64,000 nt of DNA from Secundilactobacillus odoratitofui DSM 19909 = JCM 15043 (GTDB lineage: Bacteria > Bacillota > Bacilli > Lactobacillales > Lactobacillaceae): the NCBI RefSeq assembly GCF_001434895.1, contig NZ_AZEE01000029.1, positions 101,267 through 165,266 on the forward strand. Reading direction: 5' to 3'. The position numbers and the translations under genes were made by a program. Shown here piece after piece: positions 43,155 through 52,605 of this stretch. A model generated the notes under the pieces. The model had not been told where the DNA came from. It did not search any database and saw only the letters and a list, made by a program, of their open reading frames with translations. Each line of letters starts with the position of its first letter. Positions within the stretch are counted from its first letter, which is position 1.

Positions 43155-44099
43155 TTAAATATCATGATGCCACTTTAAATACCACATCAATATCGCGATT
43201 GGCACTATTGAGATGAAGATGGAGAAAAGCCAGCCCCAGGATTCTTTAACCAGAGGTAACGGCATATTCATCCCCCAGAACCCAGATACAATTGGCGGGA
43301 CGGCTAACGCCAGGGACCAAACCGTTAAAAGACGCATCGTATTATTGATGCTATTATCCAAGATGTTACTGTAACTGCCAACGACCTGTTCCACAATTTC
43401 AGCCGCAATATTAGCCATCTCACGACTCTGTTCGACTTCAACTCGTAAGTCCTTTAGGTGTTGCATTTCAGCCGCTGATAGTTTCAGCGGATCGTCCTCC
43501 GCATCCGACATTACCTGCAGTTGTCGAATCGCAATCACGTTATTATTAGCAGCCGTCTTGAGGTAAACCAGCCGTTTATCAAGGTTAGATAACTGACTAA
43601 TTTGTTTGTTACTTGGTCGTTTGTGGAAAGTTTCCAACCCTTCCCTAGCCTTATTCATCTCATCAATTCGATCTAAATAATCCTCATTTAATTTAAATAA
43701 TAGGTTAAAAGCCACTGTAAACAGACTCTCGTTTGGTTCGGAATAACGCTGCTTAAGGTCTCCAATCACGTTTCTGATATCCGTTATGATATAGGCATTA
43801 TGCGGATGCGTCACCGTAATTAACAAATTGTTCTTGAAAATAAGACAAAACGGCACAGTTTCTAAATATTCCGCACTATCCTCACCTTGTTCACCATGAT
43901 TAACTGACCGAAACACTAATAAACCACAGTCGGTCTGCGCATCATAATCGAAGCGCGCCCGTTCCCGAATATCTTTCATATACATAAGGTACTTTTTGGA
44001 GATCTGATAATCATCACGCAATCGTTCCAAGTCTCGATGATCTGGATCATCGACCGCCACCCAAGTTAAGTCTTGCCAGAGTTGATGTTGTTCAAGCAT
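43155..44099 (-). CDS. CorA-family magnesium/divalent cation transporter
   Basis: The protein of about 314 residues has a large cytoplasmic domain (about 1-250) and two C-terminal transmembrane helices. The pore signature GMN is intact in FWGMNMPLP, and a basic C-terminus ends the protein, as in CorA pentamers. It moves Mg2+ or related ions. I start at the ATG at 44099 with GGAGG 10 nt upstream, since the GTG at 44108 would almost touch the ribosome binding site. Monocistronic. Confidence 0.92.
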   Translation of the reverse strand: MLEQHQLWQDLTWVAVDDPDHRDLERLRDDYQISKKYLMYMKDIRERARFDYDAQTDCGLLVFRSVNHGEQGEDSAEYLETVPFCLIFKNNLLITVTHPHNAYIITDIRNVIGDLKQRYSEPNESLFTVAFNLLFKLNEDYLDRIDEMNKAREGLETFHKRPSNKQISQLSNLDKRLVYLKTAANNNVIAIRQLQVMSDAEDDPLKLSAAEMQHLKDLRVEVEQSREMANIAAEIVEQVVGSYSNILDNSINNTMRLLTVWSLALAVPPIVSGFWGMNMPLPLVKESWGWLFSIFISIVPIAILMWYLKWHHDI

Positions 44100-44351
44100 C
44101 GTCCGCACGCCTCCCTACCCAAAGATCGTTACCCTCATTTTACACTAACTGAATGTTGTCATCACAACGAAATGCGTTGTTTAAACAACCATTCAATCGA
44201 AAAGTGACTGTTTTTCCAGGCCAACGACACCGTTCAAAGCGTTTTCTCCCTGCATTTTTATTTGCGTTAAGGCCTAAATTCGTGTAACATTATTCTCATA
44301 CAAAACTAATAAATACTGATGAGAGCGGGAAATTAACCGACTAGCTCCCAA

Positions 44352-44410
44352 ACATAAGCCCCGCAAACCGGACAATCAAGGTTTGAATTGTCCATATGCG
44401 GGGCTTATGT
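44352..44410. other. Long perfect two-part hairpin in a divergent intergenic region
   Basis: ACATAAGCCCCGCA (44352-44365) pairs exactly with TGCGGGGCTTATGT (44397-44410), and within the loop GGACAAT pairs with ATTGTCC. It lies between the divergent corA-type and permease genes, where no terminator is needed, and has no T-run of note. The rest of 44100-44589 is promoter-like AT-rich sequence. Confidence 0.7.
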
Positions 44411-44589
44411 GGTCATTTACAGCGTTATGTAGCGGTCTGATCCACTATTATAATAATGTTATAATCATTGTCAGTGCTAGCCTTTCCCAATCTAATCTTG
44501 ATATCTCACGCTCAGCACGATTCACATCTGCTGTTGTTTAGGCAACATTCGGGGGAAACATCATATTTATGTGAAAGGGATTAGAAATT

Positions 44590-45948
44590 ATGAAACGAAA
44601 ATTAAGTGCACGTCAGATGCAAATGATTGCGCTCGGTGGAACAATTGGTGTTGGACTCTTCATGGGGGCCACATCCACCATTAAGTGGACGGGACCATCC
44701 GTCCTCATCGCCTACGCAATCGCTGGCGTTTTCTTGTATCTAATCATGCGAGCTTTAGGGGAAATGCTCTATGTCGATCCGGATACGGGTTCTTTCTCAA
44801 AATTCGCAACTGAATACATTCACCCCTTAGCTGGGTATTTGACCGCATGGAGCAACATTTTCCAATTTGTGGTCGTTGGGATGAGTGAAATGATTGCCAT
44901 TGGCGGTTATTTCGAATTTTGGTGGCCCGGACTACCAGCTTGGATACCAGGAATTGTTGCAATCACCTTCCTTTGCTTAGCCAACTTGATTTCAGTCAAG
45001 ATGTTTGGTGAACTGGAGTTTTGGTTTGCCTTAATTAAGGTGGTCACCATCATCTTAATGATTATTGTTGGTCTTGGCCTCATTGTCTTCGGACTTGGCA
45101 ACGGCTTCCACCCAATTGGCATTTCAAACATCTGGCGTCATGGCTTCTTTACTGGTGGTTTTAAAGGGTTCATCTTCGCGTTATCAATTGTGTTGGCATC
45201 CTATCAAGGCATCGAGTTGATTGGGGTCACTGCCGGTGAAGCTGAAAACCCACAACAAACGTTAGTTAAAGCAATTCGTTCAACTGTCTTTAGAATCCTG
45301 ATTTTCTACATTGGTGCGATTTTCGTGATCCTCAGTATTTACCCATGGAACGAACTGAACAACGTTGGTTCACCATTCGTTGAAACTTTTGCTAAGATTG
45401 GAATTACCGCAGCCGCATCCATCATTAACTTCGTCGTGATCACCGCAGCCCTTTCTGGAGCCAACTCCGGAATTTACAGTGCTAGCCGGATGTCATTCAC
45501 CTTAGCTAACAACGGCCAATTACCAAAGCGTTTCTTGAAGTTGAACCGTCATGGTGTGCCATTCTACTCAGTGGTTGCCATTTCACTTGGTATTTTTCTT
45601 GGAGTCGTTTTAGACTTCATCATGCCAATCTTCTTCAAAGATGCTGATAACGTCTTCGTGATGGTTTACAGTTCGAGTGTGCTACCTGGTATGATTCCTT
45701 GGTTCGTGATTTTAATCAGTCAGTTGGAATTCCGTAAGCAACACCGCGACCAAATGGCTAAGCATCCGTTCAAAATGCCGTTATCGCCTTGGTCAAATTA
45801 CCTGACGTTATTCTTCTTACTCTTAACGTTGGTTTTCATGTTCTTCAATCCCGAAACCCGGATTTCGATTATCGTTGGGGTCGTTTTCCTCGCCATTATG
45901 ACAATTCTGTACTTTGTTAAGTTCCATGGCAAAGTTAAGGTTGATTAA
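44590..45948 (+). CDS. Amino acid permease (APC superfamily, AAT family)
   Basis: The 452-residue membrane protein has about 12 helices. The AAT-family N-terminus MQMIALGGTIGVGLFMGATS and the first-half motif FKGFIFALSIVLASYQGIEL with GVTAGEAENPQQTL are clear. It imports a neutral, basic or aromatic amino acid with protons; the substrate cannot be told by eye. It is monocistronic, with AAAGGGA 10 nt upstream of the start and a good terminator downstream. Confidence 0.9.
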   Translation: MKRKLSARQMQMIALGGTIGVGLFMGATSTIKWTGPSVLIAYAIAGVFLYLIMRALGEMLYVDPDTGSFSKFATEYIHPLAGYLTAWSNIFQFVVVGMSEMIAIGGYFEFWWPGLPAWIPGIVAITFLCLANLISVKMFGELEFWFALIKVVTIILMIIVGLGLIVFGLGNGFHPIGISNIWRHGFFTGGFKGFIFALSIVLASYQGIELIGVTAGEAENPQQTLVKAIRSTVFRILIFYIGAIFVILSIYPWNELNNVGSPFVETFAKIGITAAASIINFVVITAALSGANSGIYSASRMSFTLANNGQLPKRFLKLNRHGVPFYSVVAISLGIFLGVVLDFIMPIFFKDADNVFVMVYSSSVLPGMIPWFVILISQLEFRKQHRDQMAKHPFKMPLSPWSNYLTLFFLLLTLVFMFFNPETRISIIVGVVFLAIMTILYFVKFHGKVKVD

Positions 45949-46004
45949 CAAAATAGGCTTGTAACTTCGAATCAAACCCAATTATGGTTGATACCGAAGT
46001 TGAG

Positions 46005-46045
46005 AAAGATTGTCGTTTTCCAATCCGGAAAGCGACAATCTTTTT
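46005..46045 (+). terminator. Terminator of the amino acid permease gene
   Basis: AAAGATTGTCGTTTTC pairs with GAAAGCGACAATCTTTTT, about 55 bp after the stop. Confidence 0.85.
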
Positions 46046-46137
46046 ATATTCCAGCACGCTCTTCGTCATTACCTATAAATTTCAGAACCTGTGATTGCCT
46101 GCCATGCTTAATCACATTGACTCATATTTGCAAAATT

Positions 46138-46184
46138 AAAAAGCCTTTACACAAAGATTGCGAACAATCAATATGTGAAGGCTT
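46138..46184 (-). terminator. Terminator of the EAL gene
   Basis: AAGCCTTCAC..GATTG pairs with CAATC..GTGTAAAGGCTT, followed by TTTT on the minus strand, about 20 bp after the EAL gene stop. Confidence 0.75.
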
Positions 46185-46203
46185 GAACATTATTCTTATT
46201 TTG

Positions 46204-46869
46204 CTATTCCAATTTCACGAGATGAGGTTTACCATAAAAATAACCCTGACGATATGAGATATCAAGTTTATTGAGTAACTCATCTTCCTCAGCCGTTTCA
46301 GTTCCCTCTACGACCATCCGAATTCGATACCGAGAAGCCACTTCTTTCCAAAATTGCAATTGATCGACAATTTCACCTTCGCGGGTTTCGCGGCGAAAGT
46401 TTTGCATCGCGAACTTTATCTCATCCGCGTATGGTAGCAGTGGTTTAATGTTATTATAGGTATTGAACCCACTGCCCACATCATCCAAACTGATTTGTAC
46501 CCCTTTTTCGGCGTACTGTTTAGCTTGGGCCACCAATGCTTCTTCCGGGACGAGTTGGTCGCTTTCTTCCTCAGTGACTTCTATAATAAGTTTTACTGGG
46601 TAAAGTTCATGTTGGGCTTGAATGAGGGCTTCAGCCATGTGATCGTCAATGAATTGGCTGCGATTAAGGTTAAACGAGATTGAACCAACTTTTAATCCTA
46701 ATCGGTTGGCAGTCTGTTTAAGTAAGTTCACCTGTTCATCGACCGAAATCGCCGCGAAGTTCTGCGGTAGCTTCCAGTGCTGATCATCGTATTTGCGAAT
46801 CAACATCTCATAGCCGACCAGTGAATTGGTAAATTTATTCAATTGTGGCTGGATAAAATACCGGTACAC
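46204..46869 (-). CDS. EAL-domain cyclic-di-GMP phosphodiesterase
   Basis: The single EAL domain of about 221 residues degrades c-di-GMP to pGpG. The signature is YEMLIR (EML in place of EAL). The other metal and catalytic residues look kept: Asn in SFNLNRS, Glu in IEVTEE, the Asp pair in SLDDVGSGF, Lys in DEIKFAM, Glu in VVEGTETAEE and Gln in QGYFYGKP. So it could be active. I start at the GTG at 46869 with AAGGGGGG 8 nt upstream. It lies near the exopolysaccharide operon, separated by nox. Confidence 0.85.
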   Translation of the reverse strand: MYRYFIQPQLNKFTNSLVGYEMLIRKYDDQHWKLPQNFAAISVDEQVNLLKQTANRLGLKVGSISFNLNRSQFIDDHMAEALIQAQHELYPVKLIIEVTEEESDQLVPEEALVAQAKQYAEKGVQISLDDVGSGFNTYNNIKPLLPYADEIKFAMQNFRRETREGEIVDQLQFWKEVASRYRIRMVVEGTETAEEDELLNKLDISYRQGYFYGKPHLVKLE

Positions 46870-47004
46870 GGTGAAGCCCCCCTTTTTTCTCGCCACACTC
46901 CAAATGGTTCACTCTGATTATAGCATTTATAAAATAGTTTTTTGAACGTTTCACTTAATTTCCGTCGTTATTCCCGAAAATTCACGAAATAAGGAGTTTT
47001 AAAA

Positions 47005-48405
47005 ATGAAAGTTATTATCGTTGGCTGTACCCACGCTGGTACAATTGCAGCAACAGAAATTATGAAAAACCATCCCGAAACCGAACTAACCATCTACGAA
47101 CGCAAAGATAACTTCTCGTTTTTATCTTGCGGTATCTCTCTTTATCTTGAAGGCAAGGTTCAACGACTCGAGGACATGTTTTATTCCTCACCTCAAGAAC
47201 TACGCGAAATGGGCGCTGAAGTTCGTGATAATCATGATGTTCTCAAAATTGATGCCATTCATCACCAGATTCAAGTTGCCAATATGACGAATGGTGACAT
47301 CTTCACTGATACTTACGACAAGCTAATTATGACTACTGGTTCTTCAGTGCTCGTACCACCATTATTTGGTATCGATAACTCACGCGTGCTGTTGTGCAAG
47401 AATTATCAACAAGCCCAAGCTATCTACAGTGCCGCCAAAGAATACCACAACATTGCAATTATTGGTGCTGGGTATGCAGGTGTTGAATTCGCTGAGGCTC
47501 TATCTGAAACTGGTCACCACGTCTCCATGTTCCAAAGCCGTAAGCAGGTATTAAATAACTACGTTGACGATAACATGTCTGAGTGGGCTGTCAACTTATT
47601 GAGAGACCACAACGTTGATATTCACCTTGAGCATGAAGTAACCGCCTTTACAGGTGATTAAGATGGTCAAATCACGATTGAAACCAATCAAGGTGATTTC
47701 AAGACTGACGTTGCCATTGTCAGCACTGGGTTTACACCGAATACGTCCTTGTTAGCTGGTCAAGTCGACATTGAAAAACACGGTTCATTCCTCACCAACC
47801 GTTACTTACAAACGTCTGATTCAGATATCTACGCCGCTGGTGACTGCTGTATGGTCCGTTTCAATCCAACCGGACAGCCAGCCTACACGCCTCTTGCAAG
47901 TAGTGCCATTCGTCAAGGTATGTTAGTTGCTCACAACATCTTCGGGCACACACACCCTTACATTGGTACCCAGGCCAGCTCAGCCCTTGAACTCTATGGC
48001 AACACACTGGCTACCACTGGTTTAACGCTTCAACACGCACTTAATTCTGGACTCAACGCTGCAAGTGTTACCTATGAAGGTACTTGGCGACCAGAATACA
48101 TGCCATCCACTGATGCGCTCACCATCGTCCTCGTCTATGACCGTGATGATCGCCGTGTCTTGGGCGCCCAATTACTCAGCAAGCACGAGATCACCCAATC
48201 AGCAAACGCCATTTCGGTTGCTATTCAAAACAACAACACCATTGACGACCTTGCATTCGTTGACATGCTCTTCCAGCCAAACTTTGACTTCCCGTTCAAC
48301 TATTTAAACATGGTTGCTCAACTGGCGGTTGATCAAGAACGCACTGAAGGCCGCGATGAACCGCGCTTTACTGCGATGGGTTACATTAACCCGAATAACC
48401 ATTAA
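47005..48405 (+). pseudogene. nox: NADH oxidase gene interrupted by one in-frame TAA
   Basis: Two frames, 47005-47661 and 47662-48405, are the same reading frame divided by a single TAA at codon 219 (context GGTGATTAAGATGGT). Joined, about 466 residues give a full flavoprotein: FAD motif VIIVGCTHAGTIAA, redox cysteine in FLSCGISLYL, NADH motif IAIIGAGYAGVEFAEAL, FAD-binding DSDIYAAGDCC and a dimerisation domain. The intact enzyme reduces oxygen to water with NADH. A one-base change of GAA, CAA or AAA to TAA would explain it. The rest is not decayed, so the mutation is recent or a sequencing error. Confidence 0.9.
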
Positions 48406-48420
48406 TTTAACGATTTCTAT

Positions 48421-48455
48421 AAAAGCCGTGATGTAGCCTGCATCACAGCTTTTTT
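48421..48455. terminator. Bidirectional terminator between nox and the exopolysaccharide operon
   Basis: AAAAGCCGTGATG pairs with CATCACAGCTTTTTT around a 7-nt loop, between convergent genes. Confidence 0.85.
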
Positions 48456-48460
48456 GTTGG

Positions 48461-49318
48461 TCAAACATCATACTCAGTTTCTCGAATACCAGACTGAAGC
48501 AAATCATGCGGTGAATGCATTAACGTTGCATCCCAGTCAATCACGCCAGCAATGAGAGATACATCGAGGGATTGCATGCTTTCATTTTGTTGTAATTGTG
48601 CGTTAACGGCCGCTTTAATCTTCAAAACCAACTGTTGTGCACGATTCTTATCCGCGTGCAGTAACATCCCCCAAGTTGGATGGTGTGCGTCAAGAAAGTA
48701 CGTTAAGTCGTTATCCTGTGCGACGGCGGTTAAGCTAGTGGTAATGACCCTAATTAACGTTTGTTGTTGTTGGCTGCTCATTAATCGCTTCAACTCTGGA
48801 TAATACCGAATCCTAAGCACAATCATTGCAACTGGTAAATCATACTGTCGATGATTGGCCACGTATACGCGCGCGTCAGTCATAAATGCCACAATTGTCC
48901 GCAAGTGGGTCTGACTATCAAAGGTTCCCCGTTCCGTTAATTGCGCACGCAGAAACCGATTATACGCGCGAAGTCGCTGCTGTCGGTTGACCATCATCGC
49001 AACCGCAATCGATAACAACCCTGGTAAAATCAGCCAGAGCATCATTTTAGTGGGCACAACCTGGTGTAATTTAAAGTTAAAGTAAGCCGTCACGGCAATC
49101 TGTAGAAAAATAAAGGCCAAGTTACTCAATAATCCCGCCATAATACCGTTAAAATAAGTGATCAAAACGACTACAACCGTAACGGCAGTGTACGCAATAC
49201 TCCAGGTAAAAGCGGGTGTAACACTTACTAGTATCACCATTAGACTAAGAAGTGTTAGAAAAGCTACAAAGCTAACGTCTGCTTGTAGACCTGTTTGATT
49301 ATGATCCTGATTATTCAT
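48461..49318 (-). CDS. Membrane protein with degenerate GGDEF domain (PssE-like)
   Basis: The protein of about 285 residues has four to five N-terminal transmembrane helices (about 12-110) and a C-terminal GGDEF-like fold (about 130-285). Where GGDEF is expected the sequence reads YFLDAHHPTWGML, so it cannot make c-di-GMP. The RxxD inhibitory site is QDND, with Arg replaced. By position it matches PssE of the Listeria pss operon, a membrane partner of c-di-GMP-controlled polysaccharide synthesis. Its ATG at 49318 overlaps the previous gene by 8 bp. Confidence 0.72.
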   Translation of the reverse strand: MNNQDHNQTGLQADVSFVAFLTLLSLMVILVSVTPAFTWSIAYTAVTVVVVLITYFNGIMAGLLSNLAFIFLQIAVTAYFNFKLHQVVPTKMMLWLILPGLLSIAVAMMVNRQQRLRAYNRFLRAQLTERGTFDSQTHLRTIVAFMTDARVYVANHRQYDLPVAMIVLRIRYYPELKRLMSSQQQQTLIRVITTSLTAVAQDNDLTYFLDAHHPTWGMLLHADKNRAQQLVLKIKAAVNAQLQQNESMQSLDVSLIAGVIDWDATLMHSPHDLLQSGIRETEYDV

Positions 49319-51413
49319 CCGTTTGGTCCCCCTTTGTCCAAAAACCATTTTGTTGCGTGAGCCGAATCGCCACAATCCCGAATATCAATAAAATCACCGT
49401 GGCAACACCGACAAACAGCCAGAAGGTCCGATAATGATGGGCTGCAGCCTTAAAACTAGTGGGGTAAATTACAGCTCGTTTTTTAAATCGATAACTAAAG
49501 TGCTGGTTATCCTCATCTACAACGATTGCATCCGTTTGTGGGTACTGCGCCACGTTTATTTGCCGATTAAGTTGAGTCGAGGCTCGATATACATCATCGC
49601 GATGTGGTCCGGTCACAACTAATAACCCTCGTCGTGAATTATAAGGTGATCGCAATAGCTGAGCGGTCCCGATATGTTTAGCGTATTCTGATTCTAAACT
49701 GAGTTTTTCATTGCCATTAAAAGCCGTTGCTTGATGATTGAACTGAAAGTATAAGTTTGAATTCAATTGTCGAATGAATGGCGTTGCTTGTGGTGTACCA
49801 AAGGCAATCACATTAGAATGAGCCAAGTTATTTCGGGATGGCGTTTGCTGATATATCGTTAATTGACCGGTATTTTGCTTGGCGTAAGTCCCGATGAGAC
49901 TCATTAAATTGGTGAGTGTTGCAAAGTCCGTATCGGTCATCCGTTGTGGCCGAATTAAGGCCATATTTTTTACCGCCCGGTCGGCCATAAATAACGTTGG
50001 GTAATTATTAAACAACAGGGTGTTGCCTGGACGGTCTGGAATTTTTGCGTATGATTGCCTTAAGACTGTCGCCCATGGCGTCTGTCGGGATTTTGCCGTT
50101 ACCTTGCCAGGCATCACCAAATCAAAAATGACTTGAACTGTAAACGTACTTGGTAATGCCATCTTGGCTGGTAATTTAATTTGAATGTGATCACCATCGG
50201 CATGACTTGCGTGCAATCGCCGGCTACCGATAGTTTGGTCATTCACTTTGATTGTGACCATCGACTGTTTAAAGTTCAGGTTTTGCGCATACCTCAAATC
50301 CAGGTTGATTGTTGCATCAATCGCGTTAGTTTGACTATTGGGCATCTGCACAAAATAAGTGACCACGTGACGGCCCGTGCCAGTGACCTGATTATCCATC
50401 ATCGTTAATGGTTGTCGGTTCTGAAAATGTTGTACGGAAGTCGTCGTCCGAGTCCCTTTGGTAATCAGCTTAACCGGTGATTTCGTTTGCTGCATCAATT
50501 CTTGATTGGCAATGTACTTGGCCGCTTGGTTCAATAATTCAGTTGAAGATGCCGTTACTAATAAGAACTGCCGTCCTTTTTGCTTAACGCACTTAATGAC
50601 TGCATGGTGCCGGAGTTGGTTCGCAGACACCTGCCGTTGCAAACTGGCCGGTAAATGATCTGCCCTGGCCACCATGACTTGATAATCATGCAAGTCAACC
50701 GACTTCTTCAAAGGAAGCATCGGCACTATTTGATCTTCAGAAGTGACAAAACGGGATAATCCCATCAAAACCCGTGTACTGGCGGCCAGCTCAGCATCAG
50801 ACGCATCCGGTGGCGTCAAAACTGCCGATTTATGATGCGCCAAGGTATCCGCACCAGTTAAGTGGGCGTAATAGGACCTAATCTGAAAATCTGGCTCGCT
50901 GATGCGATAATCAAAGTTTACGTTACTGGAACGATCTAATGTCAGCCAATTAGCCGGTGTTTGGGACGCCACAGCAATTTTCTTACCAGCTTGATTTAGC
51001 AGCTGACCGCTGACTTTTAAATTATTTTGAGACTGAATCAAACGTTTAGGGATGATAATTTGTCGGGTTTGCATCCCCGTCGTTTTCTTCGGTCGAAACG
51101 AATCGAACGTGATGCCATTCACAGCTACAGTAATATCAGAGGTTTGTCGGTTGGTCAGTTGTGACACTTGAAAATTCAAGTTAAGAGTTGCTTGATCAAC
51201 CTGCCAGTAACCCATTTTGACAAAGTACATATTTGCCTGCACAGCTTGTCCAGATAAGGTCGTCGTGTTGTTTTGAAATGACTGAACGTATTGTTTGGCA
51301 CTGGCCGGCAACGTCGTAACCGCAAGCATCACCAGCAGACTCATGATGACTAAGACACTATCGATAACGCTTTGTTTTATACCAAGTTGCTTGTTGATGA
51401 AAAATTTGTTCAC
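49311..51413 (-). CDS. BcsB-like exopolysaccharide synthesis/export protein (PssD-like)
   Basis: The protein of about 700 residues has a signal sequence (SVLVIMSLLVMLAVTTLPAS), a long extracellular beta-rich region resembling the cellulose synthase subunit BcsB (MYFVKMGYWQVDQATLNLNF is the BcsB-like jelly-roll opening), and one C-terminal transmembrane helix (about 655-685). It probably guides the nascent glycan outside the membrane. The GTG at 51413 with GGTGGGG 7 nt upstream is the likely start, overlapping the glycosyltransferase gene by 56 bp. Confidence 0.8.
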   Translation of the reverse strand: MNKFFINKQLGIKQSVIDSVLVIMSLLVMLAVTTLPASAKQYVQSFQNNTTTLSGQAVQANMYFVKMGYWQVDQATLNLNFQVSQLTNRQTSDITVAVNGITFDSFRPKKTTGMQTRQIIIPKRLIQSQNNLKVSGQLLNQAGKKIAVASQTPANWLTLDRSSNVNFDYRISEPDFQIRSYYAHLTGADTLAHHKSAVLTPPDASDAELAASTRVLMGLSRFVTSEDQIVPMLPLKKSVDLHDYQVMVARADHLPASLQRQVSANQLRHHAVIKCVKQKGRQFLLVTASSTELLNQAAKYIANQELMQQTKSPVKLITKGTRTTTSVQHFQNRQPLTMMDNQVTGTGRHVVTYFVQMPNSQTNAIDATINLDLRYAQNLNFKQSMVTIKVNDQTIGSRRLHASHADGDHIQIKLPAKMALPSTFTVQVIFDLVMPGKVTAKSRQTPWATVLRQSYAKIPDRPGNTLLFNNYPTLFMADRAVKNMALIRPQRMTDTDFATLTNLMSLIGTYAKQNTGQLTIYQQTPSRNNLAHSNVIAFGTPQATPFIRQLNSNLYFQFNHQATAFNGNEKLSLESEYAKHIGTAQLLRSPYNSRRGLLVVTGPHRDDVYRASTQLNRQINVAQYPQTDAIVVDEDNQHFSYRFKKRAVIYPTSFKAAAHHYRTFWLFVGVATVILLIFGIVAIRLTQQNGFWTKGDQTDE

Positions 51414-52605
51414 GGCTATACCCCACCATTCCATAAATTGCGACAAGCAACCACATCTGACTATACGCGAGGTACATCAAGCAGATGAGGCCTAAATTCT
51501 GAAGGGTCATTTCACCCTTTTCAGTTGTGATCGTGATAAACGTACTCAAAATGAATAACAAAATAGCTAATCCCCAGACCACGTTACTAAACCCTTGAAG
51601 GGTGACGTGGACTATCCCGGCAACTGATAGCACAAAAATTACGTCTGAAAAAACCAGTGCGGTCATTAGGAAAAAATAAGTGGCCATAAAATAAATCAAA
51701 TCAAACCAGATTCGGTATGCACTTGGCTTTAGAAGCAGCCTAACGTTTTTTGCAATAACGTAAATATTACCTTTCACCCAACGCGTCCGCTGATGAAACC
51801 AGACTTCAAATGTTTGGGGCTCTTGTTCCCAAGTGACGGCGTGTGGTTCAAAACCAATTCGATAGCCGTTTTGATATACCCGAAAACTAATTTCAGTATC
51901 TTCAGCCAGCGCTTTAACATCCCAACCACCAATCTGTTCAAGTAAGTCACGGCGAATCACGTAATTAGTGCCCGGAATGGTGCACAGGTGAAAGAGCTGC
52001 TGTCGACCAGCCTGTGCCATCCACTGAAACGCCAGCGTCTCGATGTTGATAAACTTGGTGAGCCAACTGGCCGCCTTATTTCGCGTCCTAAATTTCCCGA
52101 TGACGGCGCCTAACTTAGCATCGTGGCAGAGGGCTGCCACCAGACTGCGTAAGGCTGCGGCCTCAGGTGTATTATCGGCATCGTAGACCGAAATCAAGGT
52201 CCCCTTAGCTTGTTTTAACCCGATATTAAGCGCATTCGATTTACCAATACCGCCGTTTTGCGGCGTTGTGTTGATCACTGATAAGCGACCATTAGTTGTC
52301 CTTGTTTGCAAAGCAGCTAACAACGCAGCTGACTGGTCGCTTGAATTATCATTGATAATAATCACTTCATACCGGTCCTGCGGATAATCCATTGCCAATA
52401 ACGCCATGACGGTTTTTTCAAGCACCACTGCTTCGTTATGTGCGGGTACTAAAATTGAAACAAACGGTACCCGTTGTGGCAAAGTCACCACCGGCTCTCG
52501 CTGCCACTTTAAGTAATATACGTAGCCGGCAATCGTTAAGATTAAGTTCACAATTAAGATGCCCCAAATTGCGATGATTGCTAAAAATAACGTCCAATTT
52601 AACAT
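51358..52605 (-). CDS. Membrane glycosyltransferase family 2 (processive polysaccharide synthase, PssC-like)
   Basis: The 415-residue GT2 has one N-terminal helix, a catalytic domain (about 45-300) and four C-terminal helices. The substrate-binding Asp are in IIINDNSSDQ and VYDADNTPEA, the catalytic base in LAEDTEISF and the product-binding motif is HQRTRW (QxxRW). This is the cellulose/poly-GlcNAc synthase pattern. It lacks a PilZ domain, so any c-di-GMP control must come from a partner, likely the degenerate GGDEF protein in this operon. The product sugar is unknown. Confidence 0.9.
   Translation of the reverse strand: MLNWTLFLAIIAIWGILIVNLILTIAGYVYYLKWQREPVVTLPQRVPFVSILVPAHNEAVVLEKTVMALLAMDYPQDRYEVIIINDNSSDQSAALLAALQTRTTNGRLSVINTTPQNGGIGKSNALNIGLKQAKGTLISVYDADNTPEAAALRSLVAALCHDAKLGAVIGKFRTRNKAASWLTKFINIETLAFQWMAQAGRQQLFHLCTIPGTNYVIRRDLLEQIGGWDVKALAEDTEISFRVYQNGYRIGFEPHAVTWEQEPQTFEVWFHQRTRWVKGNIYVIAKNVRLLLKPSAYRIWFDLIYFMATYFFLMTALVFSDVIFVLSVAGIVHVTLQGFSNVVWGLAILLFILSTFITITTEKGEMTLQNLGLICLMYLAYSQMWLLVAIYGMVGYSREQIFHQQATWYKTKRYR

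Noticed and set aside
47662-48405. Second half of nox as an independent gene from 47749
   Set aside because: It is in the same frame as the first half with only a TAA between, carries mid-domain sequence at its start, and has no ribosome binding site.
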